A stretch of DNA of 64,000 bases from Verrucomicrobiales bacterium. GTDB taxonomy: Bacteria; Verrucomicrobiota; Verrucomicrobiia; Verrucomicrobiales; DEV007. The stretch spans positions 369,356 to 433,355 of the forward strand of contig JARGPI010000001.1 in NCBI GenBank assembly GCA_029213005.1. The letters run 5' to 3'. Shown piece by piece: positions 56,726 through 64,000 of this stretch. Numbering within the stretch: the stretch's first letter is position 1; every line of letters starts with the position of its first letter. A program made the translations under genes and the position numbers. The notes beneath the pieces were generated by a model, which did not search any database, was not told the origin of the DNA, and saw only the letters and a list, made by a program, of their open reading frames with translations.

Positions 56726-58771
56726 TTATGCAGTGGATGGAATCGGGCCGGTGGAAGTGGATTTCCCTCTTCGACCGGATAACCAGGTCTCAGCAATCAA
56801 AAATAATAGCACGGCGATCAGCAGCCATTTCCATAGTTTCTGCCGCTCTTCCTTTTCTTCGGTTTCGAGCCGCTTTTTAGTCGCGGCATCAGCCGGTTTC
56901 TCTTTTGCTTCTGCAGTGAGATCCGCCTTTAAAGGAATATTGAAATCCGATAACACATGACGGGGATCGATCGGCTCCACTCGACCTTCCGTCGGATGAA
57001 GATTCACTCCGATAGTAGACGCGGAACCATTCGCCATCCTGACGGAAAACAGGCCGGGCTCTGTGGCTCTCTCCAGTTTTTCCCCGGCGACAACCTCGAC
57101 CTCACCAACATAATATGTCGGGGCCGCTTTAGCGCTGTAGCCGGCGTTTTCGAAAATGGAATACAGCACCGGGACAAATTTGGAGGACAATGCGAACTGG
57201 CTTTCCTGAGGCTCCCAGCCAGACAGAAAAACAAAAACCGATCCCGTTCCGATCGATTTCGTCACCCAGGCCGGTGAACCCGAGTCAAATTTTGCAAGAA
57301 CTGACACACCCTCGGGAAGCTCTTCACCCGGGAAGGTAATCTGACGGTGTTTCCAGAACCGGATCTTCGTGAAATCGCGAATTTGAGCCCGGGCGAATGG
57401 CGCTAACACGGGGTGATCGAAGTCCATCGAAGCTAACATCGCGTACTTTTCATCGGGATTTTCCGATAATTTAACTCCGGAAATACCGGTAAGTTTTGCG
57501 AGGGCCTCGGCACTTGTCTCCTTGACCGGCAGAGCGACAACCAGTTTACCCTTTGCCGCAACCTCGTTGAGTTTTGCCGCCAACTCCGCGTTCCAGGCGC
57601 CATGCACGACGACCGCCGCAGCCTCGTCCAGACGCTCTTCAAAGTTCTCAAAAGTTGCGAAATTAACGGACGGAGAAAGAGAGGAAGTGGGATGTAAAGC
57701 CCGTCTCAAATAGAAAAACGGAGAACCGACCTGATCAGGGTTCTCCTCAGCCGAAACAAAAAGAATCGACAGAGGAAGTGGGCTGGGCGGAGCGATGTAG
57801 ACCGCGTTGTCATAAGGATGGCTGTCTCCTGATATCAAAAGTTTTCCAGCCTTCCCGGTGTCGGACGAGCCCGGGACTTTCACGACACGACTGGAACCTG
57901 CAGGAACCACACCGGTGACGACGGTTTCAGGATTGCCCTCCCAGTTTAATTTGAATTCATCAAATTCGGAATCAGAGGCGTTGGCGATTCGCACGCGATG
58001 GACCAATTCCGCTGCCGAACGACTTTCCTCACTGGCGGCGGCAAGCGCCAAGGAAAAATTACCGGATTTTTCCGGACTGATCTGGACACACTCAACACCG
58101 ATATCCTCCGGCCAGGCAAACTGGTTAAGGGCGTCGAAATTTGCCCCTTCGATAAAATCACTGATCAGAATGATGTCCTGACTGCGATATTCCTTTTCGC
58201 CCCCTTGAGCGGCGATCATATCTGCCGCTTCGACCAAAGCTATCCCCGGGTTCGATTTATCCCAGCCTACCGGAAATTCGGCCGCCCGTTTCTTAAGATC
58301 CGCCGCGCGACTTCGGCCATCAATTCCTTTCCATTCGTCGAAGCCGACTACGGTCCGGGCATCACGGTCAAAAAACATCACGGCCACTTCGTCGACATTT
58401 TTCCGGTCCCGAATCGCTTTTTGAGCCGCCTCGATTGCCCGATCCGTTAAATTTTCCCGCTGCATCGAAGCGCTCCGGTTCACCAAAACCACCGTCAAAG
58501 ACGATTCCGGCATTTCCGAAGGTAAAGTCGTCGATTTTAAGAATGGTCTACCGAAAACCAGCGCCAGCGCCAGCACAGCAAGACATCGCAGAGCGAGCAG
58601 CAACCACTTTTCGATCCGGGTCCGGCGGGTCAGCTTTTCCGGAGACTTTTCCAGAAACATGAGAGAACCGAACGAAATCTTCTCTTTTGGGGGACGTTTC
58701 CGTAAATGAAGCAGCACCGGCAGTGCGATCGCCAGTGCGCCGAGAAGATATAAAGGAAACAGAAAGCTCAC
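56726..58771 (-). CDS. BatA-like protein (aerotolerance N-terminal and VWA domains)
   Basis: The 681-residue membrane protein starts with the BatA signature: MSFLFPLYLLGALAIALPVLLH, then HLRKRPPKEKISFGSLMFL and a second helix before FGRPFL. The VWA domain follows from residue 92. Its MIDAS reads NxSxS (Asn98, Ser100, Ser102) instead of DxSxS, which could weaken metal binding. A glutamine-amidotransferase-like or Ig-like middle region follows, and a final transmembrane helix (about 655-675) precedes a basic tail. BatA-type proteins usually work with MoxR ATPases and DUF58 proteins; neither is in the window. DUF4175 follows on the same transcript. Confidence 0.85.
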   Translation of the reverse strand: MSFLFPLYLLGALAIALPVLLHLRKRPPKEKISFGSLMFLEKSPEKLTRRTRIEKWLLLALRCLAVLALALVFGRPFLKSTTLPSEMPESSLTVVLVNRSASMQRENLTDRAIEAAQKAIRDRKNVDEVAVMFFDRDARTVVGFDEWKGIDGRSRAADLKKRAAEFPVGWDKSNPGIALVEAADMIAAQGGEKEYRSQDIILISDFIEGANFDALNQFAWPEDIGVECVQISPEKSGNFSLALAAASEESRSAAELVHRVRIANASDSEFDEFKLNWEGNPETVVTGVVPAGSSRVVKVPGSSDTGKAGKLLISGDSHPYDNAVYIAPPSPLPLSILFVSAEENPDQVGSPFFYLRRALHPTSSLSPSVNFATFENFEERLDEAAAVVVHGAWNAELAAKLNEVAAKGKLVVALPVKETSAEALAKLTGISGVKLSENPDEKYAMLASMDFDHPVLAPFARAQIRDFTKIRFWKHRQITFPGEELPEGVSVLAKFDSGSPAWVTKSIGTGSVFVFLSGWEPQESQFALSSKFVPVLYSIFENAGYSAKAAPTYYVGEVEVVAGEKLERATEPGLFSVRMANGSASTIGVNLHPTEGRVEPIDPRHVLSDFNIPLKADLTAEAKEKPADAATKKRLETEEKEERQKLWKWLLIAVLLFLIAETWLSGRRGKSTSTGPIPSTA

Positions 58772-58862
58772 AATTGAGATAAGACTGCCATCGAATTCAT
58801 CCGGATGCTAGGAGTTTTGGCACGGTTAAGAGGGCCTTTTCGCGGAGCCTTTGTGGCTAAGA

Positions 58863-61295
58863 TCAGCCCTGATTTTCCGGACTAAGGGGATTTATTGCAA
58901 TTTGCCCTTTTTTTGAATCCCTCGCCTTTTGCTGTGGAGAGTAGAGAGCAGAATCTGCCAAATCCGCCTTGGCTTGCTGGAGAATATGTGAACCCCACCC
59001 ACCCTCGACAAAATCATTACTGGGTGGAACCGACTCTTCAGCTTTCGCCGTAGACATCACCACGTTTCCCGCAACTGGAACCTGTTCAGCCGTCTTCTTC
59101 GGACTCGCTACTTTTTTTGCCTCGGGAATCGAGATTTTGCCCTGAATAGGCTTTTGCGATGGAGTCGGCTGAGGTGGAGCATCTGCCACTAAGTCGTTGC
59201 CCTTCGGAGCCGAAACTTCGGGAGCTTGAAAGACCGGGGCCGGTGAAGCAGCTGAGGCGGCAGGATTGGGTGCCGGTTGCTCGGGTTCGGGTTCGGGGTT
59301 CTTCACTGGAGCCGCCACTATTTTACGATCTTTCGCCTTTAGCTGCGGTTGAGGGGTAGGCTGCGCCGGGATAGGGATCTCGTTGTTGGTTTCTGCCAAA
59401 GCCGGTTTTTCGTGGCCGTTTGGCGATGGCGGATTACCGTTCACCGGACGGGTAGGTGCCGGTGCCGGAGCCGGAGCAGGGCGCGGCGGCGCTTCCACGG
59501 GCTTAGGAGTCGCTTCGGCTAACTTTTCTTCAGGCTTATCTGATGGTGTTGTGTTTCGCGGCTCGGGCAATCCAGGATCCCCACTTTTCGCGATTAATGT
59601 CTCGTTACGGGCAGCCGGTGCGGGCTCCGGTTTCGGCTTCGCCTTTTCGACAATCTCTTTCACGGCAGCGAGATCTTTTTCGTCCTGCGGTGGCTTATTT
59701 TCGCCCCGCTTAACGACTTCAACGGCTTCTTCGGGCGCTACACTCTTCTTCGGTCGAGGAACTTCGAATTCCAGCGGAACATATTTTTCTACACTCTCTA
59801 CAAAATCGAGCTTCTTCCGGGTGGCTTGGAACATTTCGTCGATCTGATCCTGGGTGATATCACCCTTGAGGACATTCTTAAAAGCGGCTTCGACAATAGA
59901 ATGCCGCACCGACCCTGAATTGAAGGAATAATCCTTCTGCTCAACTTTCGCCCCTCCCCCGGTCAGTCCACTGTCCTGTTCCTGATGTTGCTGATAGTGA
60001 TCGTAAATCCCGGGCTCAGCGAAAAATTTGATCACCAGAGGAATCGTATCGATCAAGGTGAACAGACAGGTAATCACAACATATACCGCGAGAGCAAAAC
60101 TTCCCCCTTCGTGTTTGAACATGTGGTGGAGCGTCATGGTCTGAACCAGTAGGTCAGCCCGTTTCTCATCTTTTAACGAATCGACCCGTGCAATGGTATT
60201 GTCGGTCAATTGCTCTGATTCCGTGCGGAGACGGGACAACTCGGCGGATGCTGAGTCAATCTGGCCTTTCAGCACTGCCAGCAGTTCGCCCTGCTGACTT
60301 TTGAACATTTCGATTTTCTGCTGCTCCAGTTCGCGTCGGCTCCGTTCCACTTCGGCATTCTCCCGCGCGGTTTCAGCCATCAATTTGGCACTGAGGTCGG
60401 TTCGTTTTGCCGTCAGATCAGCGATCACTTTACCGATCCGGCGCACTTCTTCGCGCCGCCACACCAGTTCGTCACGTTCAATCGCGCGCGCATTGGGCCC
60501 GATACCGGCTTGTCCGGTTCTCGCCCCGCTAATTTCATCGTCGTAAACTTTCTGCCATCGGTTCAAATCGCTCTGAACCTGATCCCGCTCTCTTTTGTAC
60601 TCGTCGATCTGGCCGTCAATATCTGCAAATTGATTGGACTGGATGGTCTGCCCCCGGGTGAGCGGTGCTGCTTCCTGAACCTTTTCGTTTAAAAAGCTAC
60701 CACCGATCACTTCCTGATAGCGCTGCTGAAGACCCTGGAGATTCTCCGTAGCCTTCGCAATCCGGTCGTTCACATCCTTTTTCTGGGCGTCGGTGACACT
60801 ACCCGCCTGGGCCATTTCCTCGTTCCTGACCCGTTCGATTTCGCTGTTAATCGCATCGCGGAAAAGCATCAAAGTCAGTGGGTGCGACACGGTTAAGCCC
60901 ATCAATATCGCCACGGTCATCCGCAGGGTGAACTGGATGAACTTCTTTTTCTTTGAAATAAAGGACCGATATGATGCCAGCAAGGCCCGGTCAATCGTGA
61001 TAATGATGTAACCCCAGATCAACGAGAACCCGATGATGATGTACCAGTTCTGAGTGAGCGTCGAGACCGCATAGGAAGCGGCAATCATCCCGAACAGGAA
61101 CGGCACAAGTAGTGAGGCTCCAAAAGCGGCGTATTTGAGACGCTCCCACTTCGGGCAGTGATCCTCAAGCACCTCCGAATCAGCAGCGGACAGCCAAATA
61201 AGACCTTTTTCGACGAAGTTCAGCTTCTTAACAGGTCTGGTCCCGGCAGTCTTGGGACTGTCGACATCAGGGTCCGTTTGCGGGTCGTCATTCAT
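58863..61295 (-). CDS. DUF4407 membrane protein with long Pro/Ala/Lys-rich C-terminal tail
   Basis: The 810-residue protein matches DUF4407 in its first 440 residues. A soluble start contains LNFVEKGLIWLSAADSEVLE. Three transmembrane helices follow around residues 55-150, including WGYIIITIDRALLASYRSF. A long coiled-coil region (about 170-370) comes next, and the last helix is FALAVYVVITCLFTLIDTIPLVIKF. The remaining 350 residues are low-complexity, rich in Pro, Ala, Lys and Glu, and are not part of the usual family. DUF4407 function is unknown. It is 91 bases upstream of the BatA-like gene on the same strand. Confidence 0.88.
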   Translation of the reverse strand: MNDDPQTDPDVDSPKTAGTRPVKKLNFVEKGLIWLSAADSEVLEDHCPKWERLKYAAFGASLLVPFLFGMIAASYAVSTLTQNWYIIIGFSLIWGYIIITIDRALLASYRSFISKKKKFIQFTLRMTVAILMGLTVSHPLTLMLFRDAINSEIERVRNEEMAQAGSVTDAQKKDVNDRIAKATENLQGLQQRYQEVIGGSFLNEKVQEAAPLTRGQTIQSNQFADIDGQIDEYKRERDQVQSDLNRWQKVYDDEISGARTGQAGIGPNARAIERDELVWRREEVRRIGKVIADLTAKRTDLSAKLMAETARENAEVERSRRELEQQKIEMFKSQQGELLAVLKGQIDSASAELSRLRTESEQLTDNTIARVDSLKDEKRADLLVQTMTLHHMFKHEGGSFALAVYVVITCLFTLIDTIPLVIKFFAEPGIYDHYQQHQEQDSGLTGGGAKVEQKDYSFNSGSVRHSIVEAAFKNVLKGDITQDQIDEMFQATRKKLDFVESVEKYVPLEFEVPRPKKSVAPEEAVEVVKRGENKPPQDEKDLAAVKEIVEKAKPKPEPAPAARNETLIAKSGDPGLPEPRNTTPSDKPEEKLAEATPKPVEAPPRPAPAPAPAPTRPVNGNPPSPNGHEKPALAETNNEIPIPAQPTPQPQLKAKDRKIVAAPVKNPEPEPEQPAPNPAASAASPAPVFQAPEVSAPKGNDLVADAPPQPTPSQKPIQGKISIPEAKKVASPKKTAEQVPVAGNVVMSTAKAEESVPPSNDFVEGGWGSHILQQAKADLADSALYSPQQKARDSKKGQIAINPLSPENQG

Positions 61296-61490
61296 GTTAT
61301 TCGGTTCAGATGGGGGCTGGAAAGTGGCGACACTTAACGACTAAATAGCGTCACGGTCTAGGGCAATTTGTCTTATGCTCTCCGGATCAGACACGGAGAA
61401 TGGGAAAAACAGCCACATAAATTGTAGGGATTTATCAATTTTTCAAGTTTCTGTCCTGCCACCAACTCCATCAGTTCAAGCCACTTGGCT

Positions 61491-62189
61491 CTATTCCACC
61501 CGTAAAAGGCTCTGCAAAAGCTTCAGATCTTCCGGTGATAATTCCATAAATTTCACCTTGGTTGAGTTTCCTCTCTGATCAACGAAAACCCCATGATCAC
61601 CAAGCGCTTCGAGCAGAATCGCATCGAAGGTACTGCCGTCGGTTTTGGTCCATTGTCTCATTTTGGTGATCGCGACTTTCTCCTGCTTCAGGTCCTCAAC
61701 CATGGGCGTGAGAAATCCTTTTTCCTCGCCAACTTTTTCCAAAGCGGTCTTTAAGGTTGCCAATTTTACCGGGTCCGAAATTTTTCCGCCTTCAATTCTG
61801 GCAGTTAGCAGTAATTTGTCATATTCGATCGCTTCAGTTCCGTTGGTTGAGGTGATTGCCTCCCCTGCGTCATTGGATACCACGGCAATGGGAAGAGCGG
61901 TGAGTTCTTTGCCGAATCTTCCCGAGAAGAGATCACGGTTCGCTTTCTGCGAGTGGGCACAGTTGACGAGGACAAACTCGTCGTTGAGCCGGTTCAAATC
62001 GACCTTCAGCTTTTCGGCGACCGGTAGGTGGGTTTTGTCCCTCGAATCCCACAGCAGAAAGACAATTAACTTACCCTCGGTTCGTGCCGCAGTGATGGCC
62101 GCTCTGGGTTCTGTAAATACTTTCAAATCTGCGGCCTTCAACATCCCGGGGAGAATAAAAAGCAGGCAGGTTAGTTTCAGACCATTCAT
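61491..62189 (-). CDS. Exported thioredoxin-like/SHD1-like protein, redox cysteines lost
   Basis: The 232-residue protein has a signal peptide (residues 1-19). Residues about 25-145 follow a thioredoxin-like pattern (AAITAARTEGKLIVFLLWD, NDEFVLVNCAHS, LTALPIAVVSNDAGEAI), but the active site reads WDSRDK with no cysteine. The C-terminal 55 residues (RQWTKTDGSTFDAILLEALG...MELSPEDLKLLQSLL) look like an SHD1/Sla1-homology type beta-domain, frequent in planctomycete and verrucomicrobial secreted proteins. It is probably a structural or binding protein. It lies 36 bases after the PSCyt1-WD40 gene on the same strand and may share its transcript. Confidence 0.72.
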   Translation of the reverse strand: MNGLKLTCLLFILPGMLKAADLKVFTEPRAAITAARTEGKLIVFLLWDSRDKTHLPVAEKLKVDLNRLNDEFVLVNCAHSQKANRDLFSGRFGKELTALPIAVVSNDAGEAITSTNGTEAIEYDKLLLTARIEGGKISDPVKLATLKTALEKVGEEKGFLTPMVEDLKQEKVAITKMRQWTKTDGSTFDAILLEALGDHGVFVDQRGNSTKVKFMELSPEDLKLLQSLLRVE

Positions 62190-62225
62190 ATTGTGTAATT
62201 TTCTAACGATCGGTTCAGGATTTTA

Positions 62226-64000
62226 TCATCGACTGACCATTTTGGGACGACCCACTTCCATTTTTGCAATGGGTTGAAAGGTTTTCGTGTCCCAAATCCA
62301 AAGGCTTCCATCTAGATTCCCTGAGAAAATATGATGTCCATCGCCGGAAAATACAGCTTTGATTGGTAACTCATTGAGGCCTGAATATTCAGCACTTTTT
62401 GAGCCATCGGGATTCCATAGTTTCAATGACCGATCTCTCCCCGCAGTGAGGATTCGGCCGTCTTTTGCGAAATCGAGATCCAGCACACCGGTTGTTCTTG
62501 TGTAACGGCTCAGGGATTTTTCAGAATGGGCTTCGGCGCTTCGAATCGCCCAGCCATCCTTCATATCCCAGAGAACAAACTTCCCATCCTCTCCTCCTGA
62601 GGCGAGGATTCCCCCATCGGGCCGCCAGCTGAGCGCGGTCACTTTCACCTTATGCTCATCGAGTGTGTAAACAATTCCGCCCGTGGCTGTTTCCCAGACG
62701 TGAATCCCGCCGTTCCGATCGCCCGACGCCAGTTGCGAACCGTCGGGACTGAAGCGAACGGTACTGACCCAGTCGGTGTGCTTTTTGATCCGGTGAAGCA
62801 GCTCTCCGCTTTGAGTGGAGTATATCTTGACCAAATTCGCCGGGGTTCCCATGGCGACGAACCGGTGGTCCGCAGTGATATCAGCAGACAGTACGATGTC
62901 CTGCTCGTCGCCGAGGACCGCCTTTCGCTCTCCGGTCTTGACATCGAAAATCACGACTTTTCCGGAGTAGGCCCCCTTCCCTCCGGCAGCAACAAGCAGT
63001 TCCCCGTTACGGGAGAATCTCAGATCGTGGACCGCACCCTCGGGAAACGGCAATGTCCCGATGTGACTGAATGACGATTGAGCATTCTGAAAAATCCCCC
63101 TGACTTCCGTGGCGGAAAGAACTTTCCGGTAAAAGCGGAAATCTTCGATTTCGCCGTGAAAGCCCGCCTCAGGTCCGGCAATACCGTTACCGCCGAGAAA
63201 TAAGGGTTTCGATTTTTTCAGGAATCCGGGTTGGGTCTCCGGGACGGGCTGTTTGATCACCGATTTCCCGGAATAAAAATACTCCCAGTTTTTCCCATCG
63301 CAGGTCACGGTAACGAGTGTCGACTCGCCTCGCGGGACACCATCGGCGCGTCCGGTGTAGACGATTCCGTTCGCCTCATCGCGGTTCATTCCGCGGATTT
63401 TCCATCCCGTTTTACTGGCTTCGAGGAAAAGCCGGAAACTCTCCCGACCGAATATCGGCTGAGTTTTCATCGTGGGATCCGGCTTAATCCACATCGAAAT
63501 CGTAAATCCGGATCCCCCGTCGAGAAAATCTCCCGGGATTTCATCGAGCAGAAGACTTTCCCCTTCAAAACGAATCGCACCATCCACGCCTTTTCGAGAC
63601 AGGAGATCCGCGTCCGCTACCGGGACAAAATCCGCCTCAAGCCGGGCTGCCCGCTTTTTTCCATACAGTAAGATTTGTTCGTGGCCGCTCGCGGCGATCA
63701 CATCGGCCCAGGGACTCGCCGCCATCGCGACGATCGGCGCGGGGCTCACGGTATCGGCCACCGGAACCGGAGGAAGATTGACGGGCACGGCTGGATCGAC
63801 CGGCTTCTGCGCGGACCCGGCGGACAGATCAAAATTCATTTTGCGAAGCTGGGATACCCCGCCAGCCGATTCAATGAGGCCGCCTGCGATCCAGGCATGA
63901 ACCACTTTCAGATCTTCATCCGGGACCTTTGGTTTCCGCGGTGGCATCGGCTCAAAGTCTTCATGATGATCCATCACCATAAAAAGCACACTGGTATCGG
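62226..64000 (-). CDS. PSCyt1-WD40 protein with LamG insertion (5' end outside window)
   Basis: The frame is open to the right edge, so the N-terminus is missing. The first visible residues, DTSVLFMVMDHHEDFEPMPPRKPKVPD, are the end of a planctomycete-type cytochrome c (PSCyt1) domain. A first WD40-like strand (PIVAMAASPWADVIAASGHEQILLYG) is interrupted by a LamG/concanavalin-like domain of about 170 residues (DGAIRFEGESLLL...IEDFRFYRKVLSATEVRGIFQNA). The propeller then resumes at LPFPEGAVHDLRFSRNG with further blades such as WVSTVRFSPDGSQLASGDRNGGIHVWETATG. The product is probably exported and haem-binding with a carbohydrate- or protein-binding surface. The downstream thioredoxin/SHD1 gene probably shares its transcript. 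Confidence 0.92.
   Translation of the reverse strand, partial: DTSVLFMVMDHHEDFEPMPPRKPKVPDEDLKVVHAWIAGGLIESAGGVSQLRKMNFDLSAGSAQKPVDPAVPVNLPPVPVADTVSPAPIVAMAASPWADVIAASGHEQILLYGKKRAARLEADFVPVADADLLSRKGVDGAIRFEGESLLLDEIPGDFLDGGSGFTISMWIKPDPTMKTQPIFGRESFRLFLEASKTGWKIRGMNRDEANGIVYTGRADGVPRGESTLVTVTCDGKNWEYFYSGKSVIKQPVPETQPGFLKKSKPLFLGGNGIAGPEAGFHGEIEDFRFYRKVLSATEVRGIFQNAQSSFSHIGTLPFPEGAVHDLRFSRNGELLVAAGGKGAYSGKVVIFDVKTGERKAVLGDEQDIVLSADITADHRFVAMGTPANLVKIYSTQSGELLHRIKKHTDWVSTVRFSPDGSQLASGDRNGGIHVWETATGGIVYTLDEHKVKVTALSWRPDGGILASGGEDGKFVLWDMKDGWAIRSAEAHSEKSLSRYTRTTGVLDLDFAKDGRILTAGRDRSLKLWNPDGSKSAEYSGLNELPIKAVFSGDGHHIFSGNLDGSLWIWDTKTFQPIAKMEVGRPKMVSR

Overview
This window looks like a chromosomal segment of a PVC-group bacterium, most probably a verrucomicrobium. 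The evidence is the number of gene families typical of Verrucomicrobiota and Planctomycetota: PSCyt1/DUF1549/DUF1553 cytochrome-like proteins at both edges, a DUF1587/1592/1588/1585 protein next to a DUF1552 protein, FG-GAP plus ASPIC/UnbV proteins, LamG-carrying secreted proteins, a sulfatase, and a DUF4175/BatA pair. No rRNA, tRNA, CRISPR array, phage or transposase gene was recognised. Shine-Dalgarno sequences are mostly weak or absent, so starts rest on overlaps, signal peptides and family length.

Layout. 1-5 kb: a partial PSCyt1/DUF1549 gene, a small orphan, a zinc-ribbon transglutaminase-like protein and a membrane-anchored TraB/GumN protein. 5-10 kb: a Pro-rich repeat membrane protein, dusB, a TerC-family protein, lysA and a GNAT acetyltransferase. 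10.4-16.2 kb: a tight five-gene operon (ExbB, ExbD, ExbD, a TonB-like anchor fused to a VWA domain, and a 950-residue TPR protein) that looks like a Tol/Ton-type envelope machine. A four-unit REP/BIME array (16.19-16.51 kb) separates it from a convergent sodium:solute symporter. 18-22 kb: a CPXCG protein and a duplicated CRTAC1-like protein. 22-26 kb: PPi-dependent phosphofructokinase and pyruvate phosphate dikinase, the pair expected for pyrophosphate-based glycolysis. 26.5-29.6 kb: a VHL-beta/CAP secreted protein, a TerB-like protein and an M48 peptidase fused to TerB-like domains. 30.1-34.5 kb: a light-sensing operon of haem oxygenase, bacteriophytochrome, Rcp1-type response regulator and REC-histidine kinase. 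34.5-40 kb: an esterase, a sulfatase, a secreted thioredoxin-fold protein with an in-frame TGA, a GlsB/YeaQ protein and a purine permease. 40.3-52.7 kb: four large exported proteins on the + strand (propeller/FlgD-Ig/CBM9-like, DUF1592 family, DUF1552, and a TIM-barrel/LamG/DUF6797/cytochrome c chimera), probably for degrading complex organic matter. 52.8-62.2 kb (minus strand): DUF4175, BatA-like, DUF4407 and thioredoxin/SHD1 proteins. The right edge is a partial PSCyt1-WD40 protein with a LamG insertion.

The two strongest unexpected signals are these. (1) An in-frame TGA in a CxxU motif at 38051-38053, followed by a SECIS-like hairpin at 38015-38033, points to an exported thioredoxin-fold selenoprotein next to a sulfatase. 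(2) A 13-bp dyad, TGTAC-N3-GTACA, occurs seven times in three intergenic clusters with an exact 22-bp period in all of them, suggesting phased binding sites for an unknown protein.
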